A stretch of DNA of 64,000 nucleotides from Chromobotia macracanthus (taxonomy: Eukaryota > Chordata > Actinopteri > Cypriniformes > Botiidae). Location of the stretch: NCBI GenBank assembly GCA_036877525.1, contig JAZGTH010000100.1, forward strand, positions 620,001-684,000, read 5' to 3'. Positions 1 through 14,097 of the stretch are shown here, piece after piece. The notes under the pieces were generated by a model. The model made no database searches. It was not told the origin of the DNA and saw nothing but the letters and a program-made list of their open reading frames with translations. A program made the position numbers and the translations under genes. Numbering within the stretch: position 1 is the first letter of the stretch; each line of letters starts with the position of its first letter.

Positions 1-1040
1 CTTAAACAACAGGGAGGTTTAGGAAAGAAGATACACAGGGGCAAGAGTATCATCTCTGATCTATCCACACTTATTAAAAACTGTTGGAATTGAAAAACAC
101 GGAAATGTTGTTGATGATTCTGGATTTGGCAGCTTCTGACAGTTTTTTCATCCAGTCTGTCATGTTTTGGTTTCTCGCGTCTAGCAGGCCAAGCTCCAGC
201 CTGAGCAGACTAGTAAAACTGCCTCCTGCCTTCCGAGTCTAATGAATTATGCATATTATACTGTTTTTTTATTTCCTGTGAGCGGTATCTAAACTCTACA
301 GAAACATTTCTCAAAGAACGAAGCAGTTATATGGGTCTCTTCTTTAATAATTGGATAAAAGGCATATTTAAAACGTTTAGACACAGTTAAAACGTTATCT
401 AATCTCAGTGTAGTTAACTGTACCGTCAGATAACACTCTAAAATATGTAAAAAGCAGAGAAAAGCAAAGGGAATACCCTTGGGACTTGTTAAGTGAGTTT
501 AAAAGCAGTTAGTTAATGAGTTCTGCTATCACTCAATGACACCTGTGGTGCACATTTGAACTGAAATGGTGGAGAAGACGTTTGCTCATCTGTGTCTGTG
601 AATAAGATGTTAAGGTATCTCAGCTCCAGATGTCCTGCAGATATCGTTTCTCCTGCTACCATCTTTATAGTCTCCAGCTTATCAAGTTGGAGCTCATTTC
701 CTATGATCTCTAGTAATGTGTCGTTCACATCCTTTGCCATGTTCTTTGTGTCCCTGTGGAATCATAAGGTTGTTATTGGTGAGCAGAATGTTGCAGTGAT
801 AACATAAAGTCCAGCAAGCCATTTGGAAAATGTAACTTCTCTTAAATGTAGTTGGTACGCATGTATCCTGAATATTTATATTCAGTGGGAAATATAATAG
901 GGCGGGACTTGATGGTGTCTATTGATATTTGATTGAATAGCAAAAAATGGGCACATGATATTATCTGTACATATCATTCTGCTGCTCTGTCTTTGGTTTT
1001 GTCAGCCAAAAATAAAAGTTGTCTCAGAAGTGGACAAAGA

Positions 1041-4000
1041 TACATTTTACATTTTAATGCTCGATTATGAAAAATTTGTTTCTTTAGAATTACATACACT
1101 GATAGATCACACACAAGACTAATAATAATATTCAATCTATATCTATATATCTGTATTTATGTATAGGGTCTTAAAGATTTGATTTTTGTACCCACCCCAC
1201 AAACACAGACAGCCTTTGTCTGTATGGAGGATGTTGGCAACATTCTTAGCATGAAGAAGCAAGTTATGCTAGACATATCGAGGCCATTTCCTCTGCATCA
1301 GGCTCATTTTGGGAGAAGCACACGATCAGATGGCTCGGAGTTCCATTAAGCACAAATCTCTTCAACTCTAGAAATAAAGCGGTAATGTGTTTATTACAGT
1401 ATTTTGCCCTTTATTTCATCAGTCCGAGATTGTTTTCGATTAAACTAGACTTAGGGATGAAACATATCTTCTACAAATCAGGTTTTGGCATGGTACAGTA
1501 ACAACAATGAAACTCATTAGTGTGTTCCATGTGAAACTCTAATTTTTCTCCCTCATCCATCTGGCAAGAAAGGTGATAAAACCTCCAGGCTGCTATTGTA
1601 AATTGTTCCTGTAACGTGGTTTCAGTTTATTTAATCTCCTAACACATGTTTGTCTGCCACTCAAAAAATTGGAACAGAAAATTGTGAAGTAAATAAATGC
1701 AGTCAAGTGTAAGGTTCGAGCATCATTTTGTTATTGATCGCTCTGCTTATGTTACTGGGCTCTTAAAGAGAATGCTCACTTTTAGTCACGTTGCTTTTTT
1801 CATTACATGCCTTAAGCAAAAAAAATTACTTAAATTCACAACTTTTTCAGGTGTCTGCTATAAATTTTCATTAAAGCCCCAGAGGACAGGAAGTGGATCA
1901 AGTGAAATTTAAACAGATGGATACTCTAATGTTTGTACACAAATAGCTGCGTTTACATGGACTGTGGAAACCTGACTTTTGACACCTCCCCAGAATAATG
2001 AATCACCATGTAACAGTTTCCAATTACCTTAAAAGAAGGTTCCTTACAAGGTCTTTTTGTAGCTTAAGTCATGCTAGAAGAAAACAAGTGGTGCTTTCCA
2101 ACGCAGAACCTGCTGTCATGATTTATTTTAATAGCAATAGTGATACTTGTCTTATTGTTGCCTTGATACACGTGATACGGAATATTCCAAATTTAGTCCC
2201 ATTATTACAGACACCTTAAACAGAATTTGACATTTTGCTGGCAGTTTTGTGATACAAGATATTCAACGACATTAAGTCATTTTTTGAAAAGCTTTAATAA
2301 ACCGACAGAAAGATTACTAGCCAACAGTTATAGGCAATTACATTAAGCAAAGCCAATAGTTCACTATACAAACAATTAACATTATGTTGTCATTAACATT
2401 ATCAGGTCTGTTTATATGACCAGGCTCTAGGGTTTTTATTTTAAGTTTTTTTGTTTATAAGGATTTTCTAGGAATCACTCCAGCCTCCCTTGGTCCAGAC
2501 AAGCTGTGCAAGCCCTGTATGGTCAGAGATATTGAATGATTACAAAGAAAACAATTTTGAGTGATCAATTGTCCCTTTTCCAGGATCACAGGCACCCCCC
2601 CTTCCCCCACACACACACCTCAAGTAATCTAACTCTATAAAAACACAAGGCGACAGAAACTCACTGGTTGCCCCACTAGGATGAGTGTTCAGTATGTCAA
2701 CAGCACTAATTAGGGTGATTTCACCCTTTTAAAACTCTTGTGTGTTATGCTTGATTAGAAATGATTGCACACTGTTTTCTTAAGCAGTCTTGCCTAACAC
2801 AACTACCCTGTTGCTCCTTGCGTTTCAACAAGTGTTGAGTCGGTTTTAGTAGCTTCCTCAGCTCGGATATCATTGGCTCTTTCTGTTTTCAATGTGGGTG
2901 TTACAAAACAACCAAAAATACAAAACATTTCTTTGATAGCTTAATCAATGCATAGAAAATGATAAATGAAACCACAACGTGAACAGATTTACAAAAAATA
3001 GAACAAGCAGGTTTTAAGAGAAAATATGAGGTCCAAAGTTACCACTTGCCAAAGGCAAATAAAAAAACTGGCATAAGTGGGTAAATAAAACTTGTTCACT
3101 GGCAAGTCACAGCAACTTTGTAAAGAGCTACAATGTAATACATGGTTGAAATCTACAGGCAAGAATAATAATGTGGTTTAAAAACACAAAAACATACAAA
3201 TCTTATACTACAGAAAAAATCTGTGGGACTCATCGTCTAAAAACATACAATTAGAGGTTTTTAAAAACGGATGTGGTTTTAGCTTTTTAAAATTTAAGTG
3301 GAAACGTGTGGAATATCAAAATCACAAAAGTAAACCAAATGACAAAAGTCATGTGTCTCCACTGGGATGGTGTCGTGTGATGCTGGAATGACCTGTGCTG
3401 TTTCTCACTAACATGAAATGAAAAACAGCTAAATAATTAGCAAATACAAATTTTAATAAAAGTACAAAGCAGTTTCATGGCCAGGAAGAAATATTTATAG
3501 ATGGTAAATTTTTTCACTTGCCAATAGCATGTGGCAAAAAATGCTGGACCCTGAGGGAAGCCTTTAATGTCTGTGACCACTACAGGCAAACACAGACAGA
3601 TTTAAACAGCATGCCAGGACCTTGACTTTGAATCTTGTTTTTATTAGCTCGTGTCAGTGGAGGCAAGCACTGGGATACAGTGTTGTATCGCCTCAGTTAC
3701 AACACGCACACATTTACACACTTAATACTCAACTCGATCCCAGCACCAATGTCATTACTTAAGACCTTGTGTTTGAATTATGAGTGTGTGCCTATGGGGC
3801 CGCCAGGCCCCAATCATCTCATGTAATGTCTCATGATATGACCCATACTCTCAGAGCGAGCACTTTAATTTCATTGCTTTCCGATCATTACTCTCCAGGA
3901 CACAGCAACAGGAGCCTCTAGCTGACAGCAAACAGGAGAAGTCAAGATGCCAAGAGCCCAAGGGTCTGTTCACACAAAGTACATGCCTGCGTTCCAATGC

Positions 4001-4693
4001 ACTGCTGTTTTCAGTTGTTTTCCGTGTAAACATGTACAGACGGCATCTTTGGCTGTTGTGTCCATGTGTCGCTTCCTTTTCAGCATCTTGTGCATGAGCG
4101 CCACATATTTAACATGCATTTTAACAACATATTGTATACACAATATGGAAGTGTGTGTGTATGTGTATGCCTGTTTGTGTGGCTAATACACATACCTGAA
4201 AAAAAGTCCTTGTCTTTATATCGACAGCCAAAAAACAACCATGTCTCTCCAACGGTGACTTCCTTGTTGACCTCACGCTCCTTATCTCTGTTAGGTCAAA
4301 ACAATATTGCAGTTAAAATATAAACTCAGTTTAAAATGAATCGCTGACATAACAAGCACCTGAAATAAAGATTTAAGAAGCTTTTAAAATAACTTCATGA
4401 TATAATTACAAATTGTATATGTTTTTAAATTGTCTATCATAATATCATAATAAATAAATTGTCTATCACTATTAAAATTCAGATGTCAAATAAATGATGC
4501 TAGAGCAAGAGGTTTTGTTTTTCTGATTCGCTTCACTGAGCCATTTTTTAAATCACTCAATTGATGACAAGGTGATTTTCAGTGGATATATGAAGTCAGT
4601 TCCCACAGGTGCCCTAACAGAGTAACTATAGGCTCAGTTCATCAAATGAACTGTGTGTGAGCATTAGAACATCTCCAACTACTTCATTGTATG

Positions 4694-4725
<32 letters not shown>

Positions 4726-7700
4726 TAAATAAATGTCACTTGGTTTGATATTTTGCCATTTATATAAGAAAAGTATAAACAGAATGATCCAATTTAGTTT
4801 AGTGATGATTATGATGATAAAATCATAAATCACCATTTGACATATTTTTTAATCACAGTATTAACATTAAACTACAAAATCAGAGAGAAGACTGAGTTCT
4901 CAATGGGTTCCTTAAGAGCAAGTCCTCCAAAAGAACTGGCAGCATTCCCAGAATTCCCTGCAGTAAGATGACATATAAGCACTGGGTACTATCTACACAC
5001 TGCACCTGCTTTGGGTTGACTGACTTCTCCATAGAGATAAGAGAAAAGACTTCTACACAAAACACAATACAAACATTATTCAGACCTGAAAAAAGGAGCA
5101 GCCTGTCTAGTCGACCACATCTGTACTCCAACATATCAGAAGAAGAGATATTCTATAGCAAAGCCATTGCATCTACTGCTTTGCAGAACAGAGAAGTTCT
5201 CCACAGACTTTCAAGTTGTGATGTTCTCCACCATGCTGATATCCCTCATGCACTAAGCAGAGTTTAAGCCACTAAGCTTTTTCCATCTGCTGAACGTACA
5301 GTTTAATTGCGATTAGAATGCTAATGAGACACATTGTGGAAAAGATGACCACAAAACACAACACAAGAGGATTCTCTTCATACATTCACAATCTGTTCTC
5401 TTATGTTTTTGTCTCAGCCACTCATCACATGCAATGAAGAAGTCATGTTGTCAGATGCAAGTGCTATGTTGATGTCTCTGTTCAATTTAGTGGTATGTTT
5501 AGCAACAGCCAGGCAATCAAATACTAATGGTTTGTTTACAGATTATGTTAATGAAATAAACCATGCATATTTTCATACTCCAGGTAGATTAAAGTTTTAT
5601 GAGTTATGTGACATCAGTAAACAAACTGATGCCTATAAATTAGTTGCAAAGAAACTGAAGTCAGTTCACTGAACGGCCTTTTTAGTAACATCCAAGGCTA
5701 GCTATATAAACACACAAATACAGCAAGTATTGTCTTGAACAGAGAAAAAAACAAATTTTGAAAACTGTCAAGATTAAAATTTTAATTAGCAATAAAATCT
5801 GACCACAATTTTCAGAAATGTTGCATGTCTTGCTCATCTCACTTAAAAATTACCTGTTTTTGTCTAGTCTAGTTAACTCACATGCACATTCTAGAGATAA
5901 CAAACTCAAAAAACCAAAAGGTGATTGGCTCTTTTAATTAAAAGATGAAACTTTTCATTTATCGGTCACCTAATGACTTTTGTGATATTCTAAAATAAAC
6001 ACTACCTTTCCCTGACATAGTTCCTCTGCAATTTACAGCCAATTCATTTAGTTGTTTTTGTCCTGTTAAGAATTTTAAATAACCAGAACTGGAAACATCC
6101 TGTCAAATTTATTTTTCCCACTGTCCATCTTTGCAGGAAATGTTTTTTTAACATTTAGACTATTCTTTTGGCCACGCCCACCTGCTCAAGGCCAGGCTCA
6201 ACTGGGTTTGGCATTTTGAACAAACAGAGTGTCCACAGCAGGGCTATTAGCATCTGGGAGTTCAATATCCAATCTGGAAATGGGCTTCAATAAACTAGCT
6301 TTAGTGAGGCTTTGTGCTGCCCCAGAGGGACCAGTACCAATATGAAAAACCTGGATTCCATTTTGTAACACCATGCAGACCAGCTCCCATACTGAATACA
6401 AATCAACTGTGCTGCAACAGAGGATACAAGATCCCTACCCCAAAAAACATTACAGCATGCAGCTGGGTAGAATAGGAGCTGTAGCTACAGCTGATACCTT
6501 TTCAGCTGTATAATAAAAGAGAGTCAGTGGAATACCCTGAACATTCACTTTTATAAATAACTAGACAATATAGTGTGCCTGCTTTTCACTCTCCTTGGAA
6601 AATATGGTCTGCCTTGTGAAGGTATGGGACATCATGACCTCACAGCTTCCTGTAGCTCAAATGAACATTTTCCAACCTGTGAACAGCACACAAGAGATGC
6701 ATTCAAAGAACTGGTCAGTACTTATATCTCCCCCTCAATGACAGGATATAATTTCAGGCACAATGAAATTTCGGCCCGGCTGCAATAATAGGATGTCCTA
6801 CTTGCCTGTCAAATTATGTATGTTTTTTTCACTCTAAACAGAGGGTGGGATCTTTTGCTTTCAAAGCTAGATTGATATTGCTAACCTCTCCGAAACTGCC
6901 TACTGTACCTTTAACTTTACCATAAAAAAATAATAACATGCTTTAAATATACCCCTTAAATTTTGCTTTCGTCTTACTGAGCGAGTTTTGTTTGAGTATT
7001 TCTGTAGTCATTAAGCTTATCTGCCTAAAGCTCACTGGCAGACTGCAAACAGCTGAATTAGCTTTGACCTTTGTAAGATTCTCACTCAGTCTCTCAGTTT
7101 CCCCACAACACAATGCATTTCCGGCTGTCTGCCTGCTGCCATTGATTTACAGATGAGGAAATCGAAGCATCCCATGCTGTTTGCTCCTAAAGAGGAAACG
7201 CTGAGCTTTGTGACACAAACAATGTCCTGCTGACAGAACGGTGATCGTTATCTTTAATTGAAGGCTGGCATCAGAGGTAGCTGTTTTTAGAAGAACCTCG
7301 AGTTTCTGTCCAAAACCTTAGAGGAACAAAATTCTTCCAATTTGGCAAGACAATAAGACTGCACACATTAACGTCAAAAGCGTTTCCTTCACAATTTGGA
7401 TGTTTGTTTTCTTGCTAGTTCCGGAAGACTGCTTTAGCATCAGAAAATGCACAAGACTGCTGTCAAATCAGCGTCTTATAACTTAGCAGGTGTTAAATTA
7501 TCACTTGTGTCATAAATGTGATAGAACTAAGCTTTGTTTTACTCCAAAAGTTTTTTCTCTACATTTCAGTGAAATTGTGATTTTGTTTTGACAGATATCG
7601 AACATGAGACTGGAGCCAGAGGTAATGTATTTCCCCAATATAACTAATTCACAAACACATTTGAAGAAACAAACAAATCTAACAAATCTTTTATTGATCA

Positions 7701-8857
7701 ATGGCCTGAAGCCAAAGCAAACATCCACAGCCGCATGCCGCAGAGCTGCCACGACCTTGATGCTTTGAAAGGCAATGGTGTGCGCGAGGACAACTTTTGT
7801 CATTTATCATTAACGTCTCATCCCACAGGTCCTACACCCTCACCGTGGCCCAGACACGCCGGAGACATTCATCAATGTGTTCATGGAGGACCCCTAGCCC
7901 CTGTGATTACCTGTGGCCCTTGTGTCACTTACAAACTATTTGTGTACACACACACACACCAAGCATCCCACTGTAGACTAACCCTCCACCAGAGCAGACA
8001 GCTTTATTCATATGTAGTCCTGGAGTGTCACTCCTCATAGGCCTCTGGCACAGAGGATAAATCATACGCTTTGAGATGACAGGCCTCTATGAGACACCTT
8101 TACAGCCAGCCCCTCAAATTTATGCCCTTCTTTATTTTAACACCAGGGTCTTCTGAGACACTATTAGGCTTCACAGATAATGTGGGAGGATGTGGTTCAA
8201 TATCACATTTACACTGTTACTTTTCGGGATGTATCCTTGTAACTCTGGAGGTGTTTGTGTGCTACTTGAGAATCGATAAACTTTTTTCCTCTTTTTGAAA
8301 CAGTCATAAACATTGTTCAGACTTACTGTTCTTTGAGTATGGTGCAGTTTAGCAGATAACAACTATGGGTTTTGTAACGACAGCTGTGTTTGGCTCTCTG
8401 TTTGGTCTTGAAAACAAGTTTAAAGGGTATTTCAATTATAATGTTTAAAACTGAAGAAATGAAACTCGAATTTCTGCCGAATGCTGAAAATGTTATATTG
8501 TATGCTGTATAATCGTATGTAAACAACAGGTGAGGCCATGTTTTCCCAATATCATTTATAATTATGCATGGAAATTCTGGTGCTAGTCAAAGTAAATAAA
8601 TAGGATCAAGATATATATAGTTTACAGAACATGGACAACTTTTATTTCTTATATTTTAAATGTCTGTATATAAAAATCTGTGTGTGTGTGTGTGTGTGTA
8701 TGCGTGTAAGATATAAGAATATTGCTGAAAGGTGTTTTTAGACGCTGTAATTTGTTAATTTCCTATGTACTTGTGATCAAAATATAAGAACAAATATTAT
8801 ACAGTATCAGCACCATAAAATGGAAAGAGTGGAAAATTATAAAACCTCTGAATATAC
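1041..8857. other. 7.8 kb non-coding stretch, intron of the mtrr pseudogene
   Basis: This lies between the remnant around 780-1040 and the exon at 8858-8974. I see no exon of a recognisable gene on either strand. It is AT-rich with short simple repeats (TA-rich run at 4688-4728, TG run near 8678-8700). The open frames present, such as 5403-5672 plus, resemble no family I know and lack codon structure. Confidence 0.5.
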
Positions 8858-11800
8858 CTTTGCTGCAGAAATCCAATAAAGATGGCCACTCCTGTCCCAG
8901 AGCCCACCATCAATATGGGAAGAGGGGCCAGCAGGCAGGTGGAAGGTGCTTATGGGACAAGGTTTCACATATACCTGCACATGACATTCAGATCCAATCA
9001 CTTCTAAGTGGTATTGGGATTAATATATTCTAAAATTCTCATCAGGTGACAGCAAGGCAATTATAGCAAACCCAATTCCATACATTTTTGCAAGTGCCAC
9101 CTAAATCAACGCTTTTAGTTTGTTCTATTCTGGTGCACCAGACCTTATTTCTGCAAAGCTTTTACCTCAGTCAAACAACCCAATTCAAACCCAGCCTCCA
9201 GGGATTGGGGAAAGCTAATTTTAAGGTGAATAGGCCTGTTAATGTGTAATGCCTACAGTGCTAACCTTCAGTAGGGCTGATGTGTCAAGACACTCTGAAG
9301 CTAGTACTGTCCCAGGGGGCTGCAAGATTGAGGAGACACGATAAGCCAGCCAACCTGTGCACAACCCTGTTCTTGCTGGATGCTCTGGACATGCAGGGAA
9401 CTCCACAACATTTAACACAAAATGCACTTTCCCAGGGTGCTGAAGGCTAGAACTAAGAAACGAGACAAAAATAAGAGACTTAAATTCTAACAATCCTGAA
9501 TCCACCCTGAACATCAGCACGCTTGTGGACCTCATTATCTTTTTACTAATGGCCTGCCTGAGTCTGGCCCCTGGGGACCCCTGTTGACCGGACTTTAATA
9601 TTTCAGAGCCCTAATGTATCCTAAAATTCTATGAGCATCAACACACTCGGCATCAGATGTTAGTCTAGACGCAAGATCATTCACTAGCCAAAGGAGTTGG
9701 GCAGAAAACAAACAGATGCAGTTTGAATACGTCCTCTGAATCCAGTGTTTGACTTTGATCACAACAAATGGAGCCTCATCAAGCTATAGAGAGTAACACA
9801 CCAGATTCATCTTTGTCTATAATGGACCTCACAACATCAAAGGAGGATGGAGACAGAAATAATGACCTAAAACCTGGATGTCTCTTTAATTTTTATCTCC
9901 AAATATAAAAAACAGGTGTTTCAAACAAGGTCTCTTACGTGGTAGCAGAACAGGCTCTGGACTGAAGTTTTGGCAAGTGTTCTGTAATGAAGCAGAGGTG
10001 AGATCAGATAAAATGCCACTGTGACCTTGAGCCTATTCAGCTGTCTTCTGTTTCTTTTATGTCACCTAAAACTACAGCGCAAGCAGAGGCCAATTTTCAG
10101 AATGGCTCCACCACCAACTCAACGTTCCATTTCAATTGTGTTCGAATTGCACCATTGATGTAAGGGAGAAATAAAACGCATGCTCATGGAAAGCTGGATT
10201 GAGGAATGTTTAAAACGCTGCTTTTTCATATCACAACAACATATAAAACATACAGCATGACATATGAACTGATTATATGGTGTTTTCTGGAGCTTAACAG
10301 CCCCTGGTCACGTGTCTCCAAGCAAATAAATTGTTTACAATTCACCTTCATCAGTCAACGATTGAAATGCCATGCCAGCTCTGAAATGATGAATCCATTT
10401 CAAGCACACCATATGTGAATGCTGAAGGTCCTCAGTGGTATCAATTAATTACAATCAAACATTCAATATAGCGACCAGCTGCTGCAATTAAATTCACTCT
10501 TCAGTGAATTTACAAATGCATTATACCTGCACTAGTGCTGTGAAATACAACTTGTTCTTCTATATCTTGAAATACTTTCTTAAAAGGTCAGTGGCATGTA
10601 ATTCTATGACTGATTGCAATGACCTTACTGTCAGAACACACCAGCGCAAGGTAGTTTTTATGAATAAAATGAATGTGCTGTCAAACTCTGCTGAAGCAGC
10701 GGATCTCTGTCGATTTGTGCCGTGGAAGATCGCCATGTCAATCCTTAATTTGCCAAAGTAGCTTTAACATTTGCATGTGTTAAAACTTTGGTGTACAGAT
10801 CCAATGCAACAATCAGCGAGGGGCAGCATAAATCAGTGAGGGTCACTGGATTGGTTACCTTGCAGTTCTCAGTATCTAAAGCCCAGTATGCATTAATAAT
10901 TCCAGCAATACCAGCTGTTTCTCTAAATAAGAGAGACAGCATATTTCTCACCTTAGGAAAAGACCTTGAGGGACAATTTAACATTACACAGCTGAGGCTT
11001 ACTGTAGCACAAGAAATGTCTAAAACCACATACTCCTACAGCTAATTAAGTAATCTTAATGATACCTGCCCACTAAATACAATTTTTAGAATTAGAAATG
11101 TTTAGAAAAAGTGTATTTTCCTTGTAAAAAGGTCAATATGTCCGCATTGTCTGTATAGTATTATACTGTTCTGTACTGTAGAAACCTAATTAGATATAGA
11201 TTATATGAGTCTATACCTGGGGCAGTACCTCTAGTCATTGAGCACTATTGTTATTTTGACATTGAACTTGAAACTTAAGATAGCCCGCTGATCTGATGTT
11301 GTTTTACTGCCACCTAGTGATAACAGAACTGTAAACTCCACCAGATTTCCTACACATTTTACTGCAAAAAACAACCCCAAGGGAGCAAGGTTTAGCTAGT
11401 TAGTGTCGCCCTCTGCTGGCAGTTGACAGTTAACTACACTACACTACACTAACATTTTTTTGCAAGCATCTGATGAATCTGATAAGAGAAACACATAATA
11501 CCAATACAAACTATATACAGATAAAGAACAATTATGCTTTACATTATCATAAATAACATTTTCCTGCAGCTCCAGAGTAATTAGTCACATGGTATTTACA
11601 GCTTAAGGGATTTGCTTTACTAAATGCCGGACTGATCAGGAGCAAATATGACAAAATTCAAGCCATAAACCAAAAAAGTATCATAAGAACCTCCATGCAA
11701 ACATGCAAAGAATTAAAATCCCAGTGAATTCTAGGGGGAGAAAGTGTTTACTGCCTAAAGAGGAGGCTGAGGGGAGGCAGACAGGAAGGGAAGGCTCTGA

Positions 11801-12868
11801 GGAAATCCAGCAAACATACACTGGCGTCCCTAACAAAGCAGTTGTAGTCTGATGAGCCTTCTTTGCTACAGAGCTCCTGAGGTCTTCATTCTCTGAACTG
11901 TTCTGAGTGAAGTCTGCCAACGATAAATGTCTGCAAACATCTGACAGCAAAGTATAGCATCTGTCCAGAAAATTCTAACTGTAGTCCCCAGAAAGCCAAT
12001 AAATGAGTCCCACTAATACATCAAAAGAGCTGTTGTGTACAAAGCTATAGCTCTAACTTTAGCCCACTAAAAGTCTGCAACTTGCAGTTATCAGGTTAAA
12101 TAAGGTACATAACACAGAAAATTACCCTTTTTGGAACACTCCTTATCTCCACACACCAGGTAAGAATAAACTACAGAGAGGTTTTCTGTGGGAGGTGAAG
12201 TGGAATTTTTGCTGCTGTAAAATAAAAAAAAGCTTTTGCTGCAAAATTTGTGGTTGTTCAGTCTTATACTTTTGTTCTCTATATGATTCCATGAAAAACA
12301 TTTCTAGCACAATTTAACTACATTTGTTTCTGACTGTGTTTGCAGTGGTTCTCATACCTTTCGTACTGGGGTTTTTAAGCACCTGGAGCTGAACTGCATC
12401 ATTCCTCTGTGTTTGAAGCCCCAGCCTGAGCAGCAGTTCTTCAACTTCACTTGATCTATTTGGGCAAAGAACATCAAATGTGTCCCCAGGCTGGTAGGCC
12501 GTGTTCTGCTCCTAGAGTGATAAAAATCATTGTACTCAACAGAAGTTTTTTGTCTGGCTTGCAGGAACAAATAAACATTACAAAATGACACAATTCATAA
12601 ATGCCAATCATCTTATGTGTAAAGTTAGTCAGATTGTTTTTTTAATTGAATAAACATTGACTTACAGAGATATCAAGCTCCAATAATTTGGCAGTTTTCA
12701 CAGCATCATCTTTAGTTAATTGAACTGCTTTTGAAACAGGCACATCATGAAACCCCTATTTATCAGCTGGGACTATTACCTACAAAAGAGCATTTTAATT
12801 AGCCGAACTACAGAGACATTTTATCCATACCATCTACACCAAAACATGTACTGAAAGGAAAACGTATT

Positions 12869-13016
12869 GGGCCTTATTTATGAAACAGAAGCAGAACCAA
12901 CTCCTATGCAAGTCATTAATAAATGTCTACATCAATTGTTCCATTAAATTCAATGCAAACATTCATGTTAGAATAGTTTTACATCTGACATCAGCTCATA
13001 TTTCATGAATAAGGAC
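12869..13016. mobile_element. short MITE-like element with terminal inverted repeats
   Basis: The segment begins GGCCTTATTTATGAAAC and ends TTTCATGAATAAGGACC, an imperfect terminal inverted repeat of about 17 bp around a roughly 150 bp AT-rich body. It has no coding capacity. It sits in the intron of the mtrr pseudogene between the exons at 12666-12779 and 13056-13265. Family assignment is not possible from sequence alone. Confidence 0.5.
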
Positions 13017-14097
13017 CACTTTATAAATTCTTTTGATTGTCCAGGTGGATCATACCCCTTCAGTTGATGGCTTCTCCAGAAGGACTTCCAGATATGAAGG
13101 GGGCAGTGCAGGAACATTAAGAACTGTTTTTGACAATGGTGGTACTGAATGTTTCAGAGATACAACCAAAGGACTGGACAGAGTCTCTGTTTGACTGTTG
13201 TCAGGCACTGTTGTAGTTACTCTTTGCGAGTCTGTCTCACTCAGTTTTAGAAGATGAAGATCAACCTAGATCTGATTTGTTTGTTTGTTTTTTTTTGTCT
13301 GGATGCATTTTTTAAAAAAACTGTCCTGCACCTTGCTGTTTTGTAATGGACAGATGCTTTTGGCAAATGCTTTTTCAGAGAGTCCCTCAATCCAAGGATC
13401 TACCACTACTTCAAGTCTACAGAGAAAGAGTTCGACAAGACAATAAATCAGTAAACAGACAGCCATGCACCCCCATTATTTAAAGTTTGTTGAAGAGATA
13501 AACAGAATAGTTCACAGCGAAAATAAATCAGTGCTCACCCAGTGCTGTCATCTGCGTCCAGTGGCATAGAAACATTTTGCACCAAGTTATTGCAGACGTT
13601 TGTCAATGATCTTTCTACAATTGCAGAAATTTGGTTAGTGTCTCCCAAAGCTGCTTAAACAATCACATAGAAGACTGCTGTTGACCCAAACCTAGCTACC
13701 AATTTTTGGTTGTTTCCCTAACATTTCTATTAAGCAATAAAAAATTTAAGTGTTATTTTAAAAGTTGTAGGAACGTTTAAAACATCCAGTTTTTTACATA
13801 ACAAAATCAAACCACCTTACCTAAAAAGGCATAACACAAAGCAAAGATTTATTGTTGATCTTTCTCACAAACTTCTGAGCTGTCTGGAGGGTCACCATCA
13901 CCGGTTGTGCAAACTACAAAAACAACCGGTCGAGTTTCGCTGTATACGTTGTACTGGAAATAAATGGGCGTACAAGTTTATTTGACATGCATTGTACAGA
14001 GAAAAAGTAATGACAAGAAACAGGCCTTTTCCACATTGCTCAGACAGCTGATAAGTTCATGTTCAGCTGCTTGTTCACAAATCTCCTCGGCTATTGA

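Larger units (their letters stand above)
513..14097 (-). pseudogene. mtrr: mtrr (methionine synthase reductase) degenerate multi-exon pseudogene
   Basis: MTRR is a diflavin reductase that uses NADPH, FAD and FMN to reactivate methionine synthase. Exon remnants in order on the minus strand: 14026-14097 (AEEICEQAAEH), 13821-13939 (TTGDGDPPD), 13539-13614 (KIIDKRLQ), 13332-13416 (VVVDPWIEGL), 13056-13265 (SVPPLSKTVLNVPALPP), 12666-12779 (PVSKAVQLTKDDAVKT), 12358-12511 (YQPGDTFDVLCPN), about 11720-11940, 9266-9452 (HPGKVHFVLNVVEF), 8858-8974 (FHLPAGP, then MVGSGTG), about 780-1040, and 513-753 (KNMAKDVNDTLLEIIG). Most have AG/GT borders. Lesions seen: TAA 13587-13589, TAG 12756-12758, TAA 11748-11750 and TGA 1002-1004 in frame; frameshifts after DPPD (near 13880), near 13557, near 11882 and near 8922; and a lost normal stop, so the last exon reads on. 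Exons at 13332, 13056, 12358 and 9266 remain open. These are introns plus exon remnants, so this is not a retrocopy. A duplicate functional mtrr elsewhere is possible. A badly assembled gene is less likely given the number and kinds of lesions. Confidence 0.83.

Noticed and set aside
5403..5672. 89-codon frame on the plus strand
   Set aside because: No recognisable family, no splice context, lies in the mtrr pseudogene intron.
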